DNA of 51,421 nucleotides from Cymbomonas tetramitiformis (GCA_001247695.2 LGRX02025845.1:1-51421); one strand, 5' to 3'. Numbered from the stretch's first letter, positions 1 through 11,339 are shown. Notes: a model not told the origin generated them from the sequence alone. Translations and numbers: made by a program.

Positions 1-45
1 GAAGACACACGCATCTGGGAGGCACTATGAAGACACACGCATCTG
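1..45. repeat. G-rich minisatellite, left fragment
   Basis: Two copies of the core ACACACGCATCTG occur here. They match the array that resumes at 719. The block is separated from the main array by the TIR element at 46-718 and runs off the left edge of the window. Confidence 0.8.
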
Positions 46-718
46 TGTCTATTACCCACCACTAAGTTGGGTGCACCCAACCTAAGAACCCTTTTTCAAA
101 CGTCAATAACTCCTCGAATATCGGACTTATAGTGCCAAAGCAAGGCTAGGCCATGGCCTACTATGTTCCCTTTGAACAATGGATATGCATCACACCTCTG
201 TGATCGCAATCTGCGGGGTATAATGGGACCGTATCAATAGGGTATGTGATGAAATATTCCGGATTTCTCTTAGGTTGGGTGCACAATACCTAAGAACGCG
301 GGTAATATAAGGGACTCCCCGTGACACTCGAAGGTCCTTTGAAAATTCGGAGACCTATGCCGTCAAGTTCTCGAGTTGCTCTTTCTGCAGTGTCTTGTCA
401 AAAGTTTCATCCGAGTTCATCTTGACCCTCAAAACCTCGGTTGAAGTAGCATGGGTAGGTAAAACCCCAAAATCACTTGGAAATTTCACGATTTTTCCTA
501 CCCCCTCGCATACTCCCCAAAATTGCTCACGGATAAGTTTGATTCGCTCAATAGTGTAGATGCGTGTGTAAAAGAGGACATCTTCCCCGTCATTTTGAGC
601 TAATAAAAACCAGGATCCGGTACCGACGACTCCCAATAATCCCACCAAAGGGTAAGTTGGGTGCACCCAACCTAAATGGCTCTTAAGTTGGGCCCACCCA
701 ACCAGCGGGTAATAGACA
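46..718. mobile_element. 673-bp TIR element (MITE-like) inserted in the satellite
   Basis: The ends are perfect 12-bp terminal inverted repeats: TGTCTATTACCC at 46-57 and GGGTAATAGACA at 707-718. TCTG stands immediately outside both ends (42-45 and 719-722), a 4-bp target duplication that rejoins one satellite unit. Palindromic subterminal blocks around TTGGGTGCACCCAA occur at 67-80 and again near 657-670, with degenerate copies near 272 and 686. I see no transposase ORF, so it is probably non-autonomous. If CATCTG is read as a 6-bp duplication, the TIRs shrink to 10 bp; the 4-bp reading gives the better ends. Confidence 0.75.
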
Positions 719-1301
719 TCTGGGGGGGCATGGTGGACACACAAGCATCTTGGGGGCACAGCGGGACAGACACGAGACCGGGGGGGCATGGTGAGCGCCA
801 CACAAGCATCTTGGGGCAATATGGACACACGCATGTGGGGCATGCGGGACACACACGCATCCGGGGGCACAAAGGGACACACACGCATTTGGGGGCCAGA
901 AGACACACGCATCTGGGGAGGCACTATGGAAAAGACACACGCATCTGGGGGCATGGTGATTACACAACAAGATAACACCTGGCAAGGCCATGATTGCAGA
1001 CACGCATCTGGGGGGCACAGCTGGACACACACGCATCTTTGGAAACGGCAGCTGACAACACACTAAAGTATGGTGTATACAAGCATCCTAAAGGTCATGG
1101 AGAGACAGCATCTGGGGGCACAGTGGACACACACGCATCTGGGGGCACTGTGAAAACACACGCATCCGGGGGCACAGGACACACAATAACTTGGGGGCAC
1201 AAAGTGGACAGACACGCATCCGGGGGCACAAAGTGACACACACGCATTTGGGGGGCACTGTGAAGACACACGCATCTGGGGGGGGCATGGTGGACACACA
1301 A
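719..1301. repeat. G-rich minisatellite array
   Basis: About twenty irregular copies of a unit of roughly 25-40 bp built around CACACGCATCTGGGGGCA. Unit length varies through small changes around GGGGGCAC and the following CACAGTG or CATGGTG. Runs of 5-7 G recur on the plus strand. Long ORFs cross it in both directions only because the unit lacks stops; they are cysteine/proline-rich repeats with no domain. The array ends abruptly at the hairpin at 1302. Confidence 0.85.
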
Positions 1302-1332
1302 CCATAATTGCATAACTTGCTTGCAATTATGG
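1302..1332. other. Perfect 11-bp hairpin at the satellite/Rep-element boundary
   Basis: CCATAATTGCA (1302-1312) and TGCAATTATGG (1322-1332) form a perfect stem around the 9-nt loop TAACTTGCT. It begins at the last satellite base, and its right arm contains the ATG (1329) of the Rep-like gene. HUH-nuclease elements often have hairpins at or near their termini, so this is a plausible left-end recognition structure. The 12-mer ATAACTTGCTTG spanning loop and arm (1312-1323) recurs at 13002-13013, past the end of the gene. Confidence 0.65.
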
Positions 1333-1671
1333 CAGATGCGTTGACAGAATATGAAAAAATAGAAGCTATTAATAGGGAAAAGAGAGTAATTTTTGCAATA
1401 AAAAAAATAGATGTAACGGCGGACATTGTAGCCCTATCGAACGATTCAGAAGCACTCCTCAACCAGAAATTCGTGCAAGCACTGAACGATAACGGCAAAT
1501 TTAAAGACGTTGACTCGCAAATCACGCAAGTTGATATCGACAGCGATCGAAATTGCAAGCCAGTAACAAAATCTCAAGCGCAAACATTAAGTAGCCTAGG
1601 AGTCGAAGATGTATTTATACAGAGCTTGAATGTGGCCAATGCTACTGCGTGTATAATTGCACTTATCCAGT
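1329..1671 (+). pseudogene. Rep-like protein, inferred first exon
   Basis: Open from ATG 1329; read on without splicing it would stop at 1712 after 127 codons, ending in a basic KRKRNDL tail. A consensus donor GTAAGT at 1672 and acceptor TTTCGTAG ending at 1754 would remove 83 nt and join this segment (ending in phase 1) exactly in phase to the ORF carrying the HUH motifs. ATACTATC near 1722 could serve as a branch site. I do not recognise a domain in these 114 residues, which begin MADALTEYEKIE and have mixed charge. The start is chosen because it is the first ATG in frame outside the satellite. If no splicing occurs, the alternative is a small upstream ORF 23 bp from the next one. Confidence 0.5.
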
Positions 1672-1754
1672 GTAAGTCCAACGCAAGTAAACGTAAGCGA
1701 AATGATTTATAAATTGCCACATACTATCGCCAAAAATGAGGCATCCTTTCGTAG
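1672..1754 (+). other. Inferred 83-nt spliceosomal intron in the Rep-like gene
   Basis: GTAAGT donor at 1672-1677, a TACTAT-like branch sequence near 1722, and TTTCGTAG at the acceptor. It contains both the stop of the upstream ORF (1710-1712) and the alternative ATG of the downstream ORF (1736). Splicing fuses the two ORFs in frame. This is predicted from sequence only. Confidence 0.5.
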
Positions 1755-2441
1755 ACGATATCGCTGCTGGACCAGGCGACGAGGATACTGATACCGAAAA
1801 TAATGCATTGCATAATCTGATGCGAAATGCCACCAATAACACAAATAACGGTCGTGGACGTGGTCGCGGCCGCGGCCGTGCATCAACTGCCAATAACCAT
1901 GGCGGTATTCGGGAAACTGCAGGACGTGTTATCGGTCCTGAACCAGGTGATGCCTCATATCCAATCAGGATATTTTCAATCTATTGCAGTCGCACTGGTG
2001 CTGACGTATCCCCACAATGGCTACAAATGTATCACGACGCCGTGCATACCAAATGCGAATTAGGAATAACGTCACAGGAGCGTGGCAAGCGTAAACCCGT
2101 AAAGAGCATCTGCACTTGCAATCCTACATAGAAATCCGATGCAAAGCAAATGATCCTACGACAACGCGTGATGCTGGAAAAATACAAGTCACATCACTGA
2201 TAAAAACAGCGCTCGGCGCTGTACCTCACGACAATTCACGAATCCAGGTGTCGGCATTGTCGCCAGGACAGACGCAATCCTATATGATAGGATATGTCCA
2301 AAAAGACAAAGGTGCTGTGCATTATAATTGCAAGCATACCGATAACGTTACCGAGGGAATGCGTACGAAAGAAATATCTGATTATAGCAGTGTCAAAAAC
2401 GACATTGGAAGTTTAGGTATCAAGTTATACCCCACGAATCT
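1755..2441 (+). pseudogene. Rep-type HUH endonuclease domain, frameshifted and interrupted
   Basis: The first part (open to 2131) has an acidic stretch, then an RGRGRGRGR tract. The reading frame must move by one base near 2093-2104; downstream it reads EHLHLQSYIEI, an HUH metal-binding motif (His-Leu-His at 2107-2115). About 60 residues on comes GYVQKD, a Tyr-x-x-Lys motif with the candidate nicking tyrosine at 2293-2295. HUH followed by YxxK is the signature of Rep-type rolling-circle nucleases, as in CRESS-DNA virus Reps and the HUH transposons reported from green algae (Replitrons). The shift fits a 1-nt deletion. The coding sequence stops in AATCT, where element A is inserted, and continues at 12362. 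No helicase domain is visible. HUH assignment is good; the exact family is uncertain. Confidence 0.6.
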
Positions 2442-3011
2442 TGTTAGGGCTTCGCTAGCAAGCGAATAGATATGATACAAGCGAGGCTATTATGGAACGT
2501 TAATAGCTCACGCAGAGTACGTGCGGATATGAGTGCAGTGCTTCGTCCGAAGTGACTGCTGTAGCTCAACGCTACCTCATTATACGCAATGCCCCGCATC
2601 TCATAGATGCCACCGCAATCGGGTTGTGAACCCAAGGCATTGGTTGAACAATCAGTATCGGCTGAACGAATAAGCCATATGATACTCGCATGCTTGTTCA
2701 GAACATGCTTGAAGCGAAGATGAGTTTTCTCCGAACCATTCGGTTCTTCAAGACTTCATCTTGCTTTGCCATCTCGAGTCCACAATACTGGCCTCTCGAT
2801 GACAGGTGTCACTCAAGTCTCACCTTGAGTAAATGACAGATGATATGACTGTACATGTCATAGTCGACCGTACTGACGACTGTCTGTCATTATAATATAT
2901 GACATGACACGTCATGACATGACATGACATGGTATGACATGTCTGACAGGTATGACGCGTATGACATGTATGACATGTATGACATATGTGTCATCGGTCA
3001 TAACCCTGACA
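2442..3011 (+). repeat. Element A 5' LTR
   Basis: 570 bp, identical to 11792-12361 except at 2622 (G versus T) and 2985 (T versus C). It opens with TGTTAGGGC followed by the hairpin TTCGCT-AGCA-AGCGAA (2451-2466). It holds GGGTTGTGAACCC at 2621-2633, a motif shared with the element B LTR, and ends in a run of TGACA/ATGACAT units closing with TAACCCTGACA. Confidence 0.95.
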
Positions 3012-3881
3012 GATCTCCCCTCTTAAGAGAGGTGTGACCTCACAACGGGCATACCTTTTATATGTCTTTGATGTCTTTGTTGTTGCTGCTGCTGCTGGTA
3101 CCAGTCTTCTTACACCGATGTGAGGCGTCCCTCATGGTGTTTTAGGGTATTGGGGGGAACTGAGTCCACTTTAAACCCTCACCTTAGGCATTTAGCCTTA
3201 CAGTTCTTAGGATGTAGCCCCCATGAATTGCGTATCGTATTTCAGAGTGACTTTTCAAGGTATCTTCCGAGGTTTACGTTACGGATAGATATAGCGCTGC
3301 CGTTCGTATCGTATTTCAGAGTGACGTTTTTACGGCTTTATATAATGCATCCACCTCTTCATCCTCCCTTCAGAGAGCTTACTCCCCCGATGTTCACAGA
3401 AATACTATGGAGAGCCCCTTCCGAATATTCGAAATTTCGGCTTGTGTTTAATGCAAACGGAGTGGCCCTGCTTAACGAGATATCGGAGGGTCTCTATGAG
3501 TCCACTTTAAATCCTCACCCGATCTGCCAGACTCCTTGTTTTTTGGTCCGGTACGCGCGCTTTGACGAACATTTCATAGAGTGGATTCGACAACGTACTA
3601 ATGTGAATTTGTTTTAGTTATGTGTGTCAAGCATAACTCAGGATCACAACTCCGTCCACCTCAGTATCCGGTAGCTGCGGATTACTGGCCATATATCCGA
3701 ATGACAAACCACGGTCTGGCAAAGGTAGCATAGCAGTTTTTCACAGATATTGGTACCCGCATGTGCGTATCTGTGTAAGGGTATGATTTGTACAAGGCTC
3801 ACTACACCTCAGCAAGGAAGGATCAATTCCCGCTCCTGTCATATCAATTTGATGCAGGGTAAAAATGTTAGGGATGTAACC
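3012..3881 (+). other. Element A body, left part, non-coding
   Basis: Begins with a pyrimidine-rich hairpin (CCTCTTAAGAGAGG at 3018-3031). A GCTGCTGCTG run lies near 3088, and the first CAGTTCTTAGGATGTAGCCC copy is near 3201. Short ORFs here are not kept in frame in element B. The second pyrimidine-rich block (CTTCATCCTCCCTTCAGAG) is near 3356. Confidence 0.6.
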
Positions 3882-3973
3882 CTGCAGTTTTTGGGATGCA
3901 GCCCTGCAGTTTTTGGGATGCAGCCCTGCAGTTCTTGGGATGCAGCCCTGCAGTTTTTTGGGATGCAGCCCTG
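3882..3973. repeat. Four tandem copies of the 22-23-bp GGGATGCAGCCC motif
   Basis: Units read CTGCAGTTYTTGGGATGCAGCC, with T-run length varying by one base. Each holds a near-palindromic GGG-ATG-CAG-CCC core and PstI-type CTGCAG joints. Single or paired relatives occur elsewhere in element A near 3201, 5351, 7457, 7494, 8836 and 8860. Confidence 0.85.
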
Positions 3974-5773
3974 ATTATTATTCGGTCGGCTATTATTGGC
4001 AAAAGTCATCGGCTTTAGCTTTTGACTCAGAAGCCACAATGTTATAGAAGCTGCGACCTATCGTGACCATATGTGGCAGTTATGCCTTCAGCATACGTAG
4101 ACAATATGATCATGTGGAACTTATAATCCCACTTAAGTTGCATCATGATAAATTTATCCAGGTGTTAACAAGTGTTCAGGATTTGATAAGGGGTTGACGC
4201 CCCACAGGCCAAAGGTCACTATCTCGTAAGGCTCGCCTCAAGTGTGCGGCTTTGAGGATCAGCGTCCCGGCGAGGCACAGGCATGATGCTTCCTTGACCA
4301 CAATGGAGCTGGAAATGAGAATGCTCAAGATATCCGAAGACAGGAAGGCTTTTTGTTGGCCAGAGTTGCTGTCTAGATGCTTAACCTCGATGGGGTTGCA
4401 TTCGGATACAAACTGTGCAACCATACATGTGACTTATGCATTGGTGTATGACTTTGATGAATTGTCTCTTGTCATGATCCTGTGAGGAATGACGGGCAAA
4501 TAGCTAGAGTGGCGGATATCACTCACTCGGCTTTGCTGTTATGGAATTCGATGCCTGAATGGCGCAAATGGCAATCCTTTGGCTTTGATGTTTCCCTTCA
4601 GACACTGGCAACAACTTGTGCGCCAGTTTCTCTTAGATTTGGGGGAAAACCATGGATCAGCAATTCATCAATCAAAACACATGTTCCCAAGGCTGATTCA
4701 ACGAATCCTTTAGCTCTTGAAATTCAACAATCAGCATCTCAGGCTGTTGACGTCAAAGTGATGGTCATAAGCTTACAAGTTAGCTTATTCAGATTTAAAA
4801 ACCATTGTTCTACTATGGCAGTGCCCTTCATATAATATGATAGAGCCGGAGAAATATGCATCTATGATTTCTTCATAATGAACTTCATGTGTCAGTAAGT
4901 CAAATAAGACTTCATTTGATGCTTCAATCGGCATGATGTACCGTATCATCAAACTTTATGACTGCTATACACAGATGCTGCGTGGAACTTTTCATAAGAT
5001 TTTTAATCTTCCAAGCAAAATCACAATGATGTAAAATCAAAATGATGTAAATCAATTTGTGGCAGCTGTATGAAGAATGAATGAATATATACTCCTTCCT
5101 CCCCCTTTAAAAAGAGGTGTATCAAACCAATCAGATGGTGATGGAGAATGCTATTCAATCATTATGTTATGTGAAAATGGTTTGATAGAAAATCAGACTG
5201 AGATTACTATCGAATTAAGTGCTTTCGAGGTAACAATGTCAATATGAACACCGATTTTCTCTACGTCATATCGGCAACATGCCTGACGCTTTTGAATGTG
5301 GCAAATGCCAGATGATGTCAAATGTCCAATGTCAATTCACTATGATTCAATATGCAGTTTTTGGGTTGCAGCCCACATACATTGTTGGTTCAGGGTCAAT
5401 AGTGTGCCCAACTTAGACAATGGTGTGCCCAACTTAGACAATGTTTCTGGATAATGATTGTCATAATGAACAATGAAATCAGTGACGGTACCGAAGTTGA
5501 CTTTGGTATCGAAGCTAATGGAGAGTCAATCAAGAAGTGTCTGTAATGATAACAACTTAGTACACGCTGTATTTCCGTAGTTGATGGATGGCTGGTATGT
5601 CATTTCATTGTGACTAGAACATGGCATCGCCTAGTGATATGTGTATATATGAATCTTATTCAGTACATGATCACTTATCTCAATGGTACCCATTTTATTT
5701 TTGGGCATACACTATTCAGAGACTTGTCATGGTAAAGAAGTATGAATGATGAATGTGTCATTTCCAGAATGAG

Positions 5774-5877
5774 AATGAACTGCGCTTAGAAACCATCAGC
5801 AGATTGCGGGTTCGAGTCCCGACATGGCTTTCCCAAGACTTCGTGGCCTTATGGACGAGGCGACAAATTTCTAAACA
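5774..5877 (+). pseudogene. Permuted tRNA-Arg-like module between 12-bp direct repeats
   Basis: AGATTGCGGGTTCGAGTCCC (5801-5820) matches the T-arm side of a eukaryotic tRNA-Arg and contains a perfect B box (GGTTCGAGTCC). Downstream, GACTTCGTGGCCTTATGG (from 5837) continuing to GAGGCG matches the acceptor/D-arm side of the same tRNA, so the halves are in 3'-then-5' order. TTAGAAA upstream of the 3' half pairs with TTTCTAA downstream of the 5' half, where the termini of a permuted pre-tRNA would pair. TTCCAGAATGAG flanks the module at 5762-5773 and 5878-5889. Acceptor pairing is poor and the anticodon stem does not form, so this copy is probably a relic. Element B has a damaged version near 32793. 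Confidence 0.5.
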
Positions 5878-6140
5878 TTCCAGAATGAGCTTTCAAAGAG
5901 TCATAATTCCTCAATGAAGCATGCGTGTCTTATGTGCCAAAATGATATGAAACCACAAGTATGATGTCAATCTATATGTGAATGGTTTATACCATTGTAT
6001 ACTATTCCACAATAAACTTTGGGCAATTGCAATTCAGTACAAACCCGAGTGCATTCAAGTCCACTTATATGCTCAGAATCTGAATCCAATATACTTTCTA
6101 TATGCATAGGATAGAATATATTTTCTATGAGATTCTGGAT

Positions 6141-6324
6141 TCAGGAACTAGAGTCAATGAAAAACTCCTTTCCTATTTCAGACGATGAAACCTTTATTCC
6201 CTTAGGTGCAATACCTTGTCTTAAGGAATAGTCATTTTCAATACAAGTTTCAATCGATTTTTCAAATCTGTCACTTTTATGATGATCAGACTGGTCAATT
6301 TTACAGCATAACCACTTCCCCTTG
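6141..6324 (-). CDS. Minus-strand terminal exon, cargo of element A
   Basis: On the minus strand a 3' splice site (ATCTCCTTCAG) ends at 6325. A 60-codon open segment follows and closes with TGA at 6141-6143. The first base completes a split codon (2+1). The peptide is lysine-rich, with KGKWLCCKIDQSDHHKSDRF early and SSSEIGKEFFIDSSS at the end. I recognise no domain. The surrounding body aligns with element B on both sides, but this segment does not; element B has another minus-strand exon at the same place. No upstream exon could be identified, so expression is unproven. Confidence 0.4.
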
Positions 6325-7345
6325 CTGAAGGAGATGATTCCTTTCATAGGGCGATATGTTGGCTGTTTTCATATGAGACATGGAAAACATGAGTGGCTCG
6401 ACAATCTTGGAGAATATCGGGATAAATATCCTGAATTGGCCGACTATGCCCAAGAATGACCGAAGAGATTACTTGCCATCTTTAGCCATATGACGTAGAG
6501 GCTGCTTAACAACGGTTGGGTCATAGACTGCATAGCTATGTTAGCTATGTTGGAGGCTGAATAGCCATGATTGCACAGATTCTGTCTTTCATGATGAATA
6601 GACTTCTGAGATATGGTGTCTGATAAATCAATACTTTTGACAACAACTCAACCTTTAGGTATGATGAAGAGCTGATGATCTTTGCTGCACTGCAATTGTT
6701 TAATGTGCACTACTGAAATGCCTCGTGATATAATAATCTCACAGAATAGGCATTGTTCAATGGCGGTATGATCAGATATGTAATGATCAATGAAGACAAG
6801 ATGACCGGTATGGCTCATTCAGCAGGCATGACTACCTCAAAGAGATGTCAATACACGGTTACATTTCAAGACATACGGGCAATAGGCTTATTATGCAGCC
6901 TTCTAAGGCAGCTAGCATTTATGCTGCATTGGTCAGCTCAGTGGCTTTGACCTTTCTAGGTGTTGTACTCAGGTCGTAGCCTGCATATTGCATTGAATGA
7001 TCCAATCAGATGATATGTATGAAATATCAAGAATGGTTGCCCTTTTTCAATGATCATCGGCGGCAGAGGCTATAGTGCTTGCACCGTGTCAATATACAAT
7101 TCTAGTCTGGATACATGCTAGACCAGATGTATACAATGTCTAGGTCTTCAAAATCAAGCTCATATGTATGTCATGGCTGATGACCTTAGAAATGTTTGAT
7201 ACATATATGTGTCAACTTCATGGAGTTCTGCATGGTTTGACTGTATATAGTCACGATTACCAAAACAAAAACGATGATGCAACTTACTTGTTTTATTATT
7301 TGTCTTTATTATTTATTTGGTTTTTAGTTGTATTTTTAGCTTATC

Positions 7346-7518
7346 ATCTTCCCCCCTCAAGGAAGTGTATTGCTAGGCGGTTGTCAAGCGCCGTTTAAAT
7401 ACAACAGAGGTCCGACCTCTATGTGATGACGTGGAAGCTTACTATGAAGCTGGATAGCAGTTCTCGGGATGCAGCCCATTGCACCGAAGGTGCATTGCAG
7501 TCGTTGGGATGCAGCCCG
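7346..7518 (+). other. Structured module in element A: pyrimidine hairpin, GGCG/CGCC hairpin, two motif copies
   Basis: A pyrimidine-rich CTTCC...GGAAG hairpin at 7348-7366 is followed by GGCGGTTGTCAAGCGCC (7376-7392, GGCG pairing with CGCC). Then come two GGGATGCAGCCC copies flanking the hairpin TGCACC-GAA-GGTGCA near 7481-7495. The same order recurs near 8741-8880 as GGCAGTTGTCAAGTGCC (8769-8785), where G-C has become A-T in the stem. Element B has both modules near 34440 and 35855. Confidence 0.6.
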
Positions 7519-9871
7519 AATTCACGTCATCAGCGTGGGTCATATAGTGCCCATGCATGTGCTGTATAAAATACAACACTACCCTCCAGCGGCGAAGTGG
7601 TTTGCTATTACCATCATCGTATGCTGTGGGATATCAAATATATGATCAGAGAGTATGGTAATATGTGTACCATGTTTGTCAATATCGGAGAGACTGTGTC
7701 TTCTTTAAAATCCTCATGATTATATGTATAATGGTGTTGTCCTGATGTCAACACCTTCTCTCTGAGTGATTTATTGATTTCAGATGTGATGTCGTGGCAA
7801 TCAACCTTGTCCGCTTGTACCGGAGGTTGTATCCACGTCATGAATTGTGTCCACGCCATATTTGTGTCCATGCATACGCGATCTTAGCGCAGGTCACACT
7901 GTGCCTCAATTTATTACATCTGAGAAAATCTATTACTCATCTTTGTGAGTTTAGACAGCATTGTACTGATTGCAACGCTTTTTCTGATGATTTATATATC
8001 ACAGATTATACCAAATGTGGTGACCAGTCCAGTGCAAAATATGTCACCAGAATGTACAGGGAATGTGTATGATTGCAATCCAGCCGGAGGAATAATCTCA
8101 GCAGCTGTTCTGTACTAATGAATTCATCGGAGTTATACTCATTTCGATGATTCGAAACCCATGTCATTTGTAGTGATGACAACTCATATGAATATATAAG
8201 GGTTTCCTCAGAATGCTTTTATGTGATGTCAACATATTATGAACAATTCACTTGCATCTTAGGACAAAGGAGTTGCGCTTGGAAGGTTTTGCATGGTGGT
8301 CACCCAACAGTTATTCGGATGCCACATTCTGCCTTCAGTACTGGGACTATATCAACCAGTCTTACAGCGATGCACTTGTCCTTCCCACTCTTATGTACGG
8401 CTATAGTGCCAAAGTGTATCAGGTGGGATATATATATACATTATATAACTATCATCTTCTGATCCAGGATATGCAATTAAGCATGGTATCAGGTTATATA
8501 TTATGTATATAGTTCAGCATTCTGAACTTACTCGAGGATGTAAATGCTGAGCAATAGTCAACTTATAGTCATTGGGATATAGTTTCCCATCCGAGTTTAC
8601 ACTTTGTTAGTGACGGTGGGTTTAACGTTGTACATATTTCAACGTTACTTGTGGATGCAGTGGTTTTATCAAAAGCAATCCATCAGAAATCACCAGATCG
8701 GAATATAAAATGGATATGTGTGTGATCCTATCCACCTTCTTCCCTCCTCAAGGAAGTGTGAACACACAGGCAGTTGTCAAGTGCCTTAATACCTCATAAT
8801 ATAGCATGCAGTCCTTATAGGAAGCAGCTTATACAGTTTTAGGGTTGTTGCCCTACAGTTCTTGGGTTGTTGCCCGATATATTGTCATGACTGTGCTGAT
8901 TTCAGCATGACATAATGCCAAACACAGAGTGTTTCCTATTATATAGGTGGCATTTCAGGGTATATAGTGTTACAGTGACCCTTATCTCCCACAGTGATAT
9001 TAGGGTGTTACTTGTCATCAGTAACCCTAAAATATGTTAAATTAAAGCAGTATGAACATTTTTCAAAGAAATTGAAGCAAAACTGCATTTAATTTTTTCA
9101 CTGTGTATCACGTGGTTTTTAGGAGGTATGTTACACCCCTGTAACTGTACACGTGAATATATATAATATTAGGGCGTTACAGGTGCTGTATTATTTTGAG
9201 CATATTTTTCAATAGCTAATAAAATAGGGTAACGAAAAAAATGAAACCCAAATTTTCATTTTCAAATCATACGTGTGAGTTTTTCACGTATTTTAGTACA
9301 GCAACTATGTATACCCCTAGGTGTTACACACCTGATATTTAGGGTGTTACACGAGATATGACTATGCACATTATGTTTTTCAGATACCTTAATAGGTATA
9401 AAATCATAATTCGTGAAAAAATGGAGTCGGAATTTCAGTTTTGTATTTTCCCGCCAACGATTTTTACCCATTTTCCACCTTTTTTGGCCATTATATATAT
9501 ACCTCAGTATATATATAGCGGTGTGTGTGTAATGTGCAAGTTACAGAACTCATGCAACTTATCTCACTTTTGCACATGGTATTTTTCATGGCATAATAGT
9601 GAAGATATCTGATGGTCAACATCTGTGGTTGAACATATATATGGGTTTTGCTGATTTGAAACCCATGGAAGTTGGTCCACTTCCCAATGATAATATTAGG
9701 TGTATCAACTTTAAGCGAGTCTGTCACTTAAGTGATAACTTGTCAGAACCTATGATCTACTTGGGCATATGGCTGTGCACTGAAAGAGTATCAAATGATA
9801 TCTTTAGTTTCCAAGTAGATCTGGACATAGCTTGATAAATAAATCTAAGCAGTCTCACACAACACAATAGC

Positions 9872-9903
9872 AAGTGTGTGTGTGTGTGCGTGTGTGTGTG
9901 TGT
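9872..9903. repeat. GT microsatellite in element A
   Basis: Nearly pure GT dinucleotides with one GTGTGC interruption. Further short GT tracts lie near 10406 and 11006 in element A and 38034 in element B. Confidence 0.9.
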
Positions 9904-10173
9904 AATGTCCACAACAACCTCTATCAGTTCAATATATCGTTACTGATCTGAGAATGTACATGCAATTGTGCTGATCAATTCTGAATCAATTGTCACAATG
10001 CAATGTAGTTGTTGTTGTTGCTCCAGCGATGATATGTGAGACGAATGGACAATGCTCAGCGGTGACCAGCTGCTTATTTGAGCATTGTATAATGCCTTCG
10101 GGTCTGGAGATTTCTCCATCCAGCCCTACAACATGTTGGTTGATTCTGTCCCTTATCTATCGCCACCACTTGA

Positions 10174-10880
10174 CATCCAGCTGCTATCGTGATCAAGCTG
10201 GATGGTACTATGTATCATTATGTGTTAATATGATTCTTGATAATTACACTTTCGAGTCAGTGCATTGTCAACTTACATAGTAGTGTCAGTGACTTATTTA
10301 TTACACTTGTGAATCAGTGGAATGTCATATACTTAATGATACATAAGTTGCAGTGACCTGCGTATGCAATGACTTATGTACATGTACTTTCTGATTGAGT
10401 ACATGTGTGTGTGTGTGTGGAATTGTGCTACTACACACACTTGTATACAGGTAATTACTGGTATTACACAATACCAAGTTGATCTATCATATAGGATGAT
10501 CTGTATACCGATCACAGAATAAATCTAACATGATGTATATAAGCTTATATAGTTAGTGATTGTAATCCTGCATATTCTCATCTACAGTGATGAGTTGCTT
10601 TGGTATATTTCACATATAGTAGTTCCGGTGAGCACTCCTTTCAGTGATCCATAATAGAACGAATATACTCATCCCAAATCCTGCGTCAGAGTATATCGAG
10701 CTAATTATTGTGTTAAGACCACTAAACAGGCACCTTACACCATATGGGTTCAAATATAGTTTACATGCACAGCAGGTATGCTTATGTGCAATGTCTGATG
10801 CATTGTGATATGATGCCATATATCCCAGCTATCGTGATCAAGCTGGTTTATACATAACAGCTGCTAACGTGATCAAGCTG
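10174..10880 (+). other. Three copies of a CAGCT...CGTGATCA...AGCTG hairpin
   Basis: The copies are at 10174-10204 (9-bp stem CATCCAGCT/AGCTGGATG), 10825-10846 (CCAGCT/AGCTGG) and 10858-10880 (CAGCT/AGCTG), all with CGTGATCA in the loop. Element B has CCAGTT/AACTGG at 37858-37882, a compensatory pair change, and CAGCT/AGCTG at 37894-37916. Conserved loop plus covarying stem suggests a structured RNA or a protein-bound DNA hairpin. Confidence 0.6.
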
Positions 10881-11339
10881 CATGCATAATTGTATGCACA
10901 TGTCACAATGATATAGTTGCTCAGTATTATACGATTTACATGTATTATGATGTACATCTGCTGCATGCACTTAGTATATACTCAATGATTGTATATACTG
11001 CAAGTATGTGTGTGTGTGTGTGTGTGTAAGCTACTCACACAGCATATAGTACACACTCATGATTGCAGGCTTGTATGCGAATCTGACAGTGAATGGATAA
11101 GTATTATCTCGGCATGTATCACAGACTTGTACGGCATGCTGCATTATACTGTCATCATGTGTCATCTGTTCATGATAATTCCAGCAGGTAGGTATGCACA
11201 TATTCTGTCAAGGATAATCATGATGCGCACAGACGAGTGATTATTGCAACTATTTGAAATGACGGTATTTTGATGACATCATGTACACTGATCTCGTCAT
11301 CAAAAACTGCAAGGTAATCGTTCGGTGCAGAAGGCGATT

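Noticed and set aside
355..1558. Several long overlapping ORFs on both strands rich in MRVC, PPDA and HASGGT repeats
   Set aside because: They are translations of the stop-poor minisatellite and the adjacent MITE, with no domain and strict repeat periodicity.
2093..2099. AAACCCG as a -1 ribosomal frameshift site in the Rep gene
   Set aside because: The heptamer is not phased as X XXY YYZ in the upstream frame, and CCC is a poor slippery codon; a 1-nt deletion is simpler.
3012..3031. tRNA primer-binding site after the element A 5' LTR
   Set aside because: The sequence starts GATCTCCCC, with no TGG complementary to a tRNA CCA end.
7168..7398. ORF with a hydrophobic tail that has a counterpart in element B (34274-34627)
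   Set aside because: Only the AT-rich tail matches; the upstream part is broken by frame-changing indels between the two elements, so coding constraint is not supported.
8223..8512. Similar ORFs in elements A and B (8223-8512 and 35313-35581)
   Set aside because: Two frames are open at once and a 9-bp length difference occurs; the nucleotide conservation is no higher than in the non-coding parts around it.
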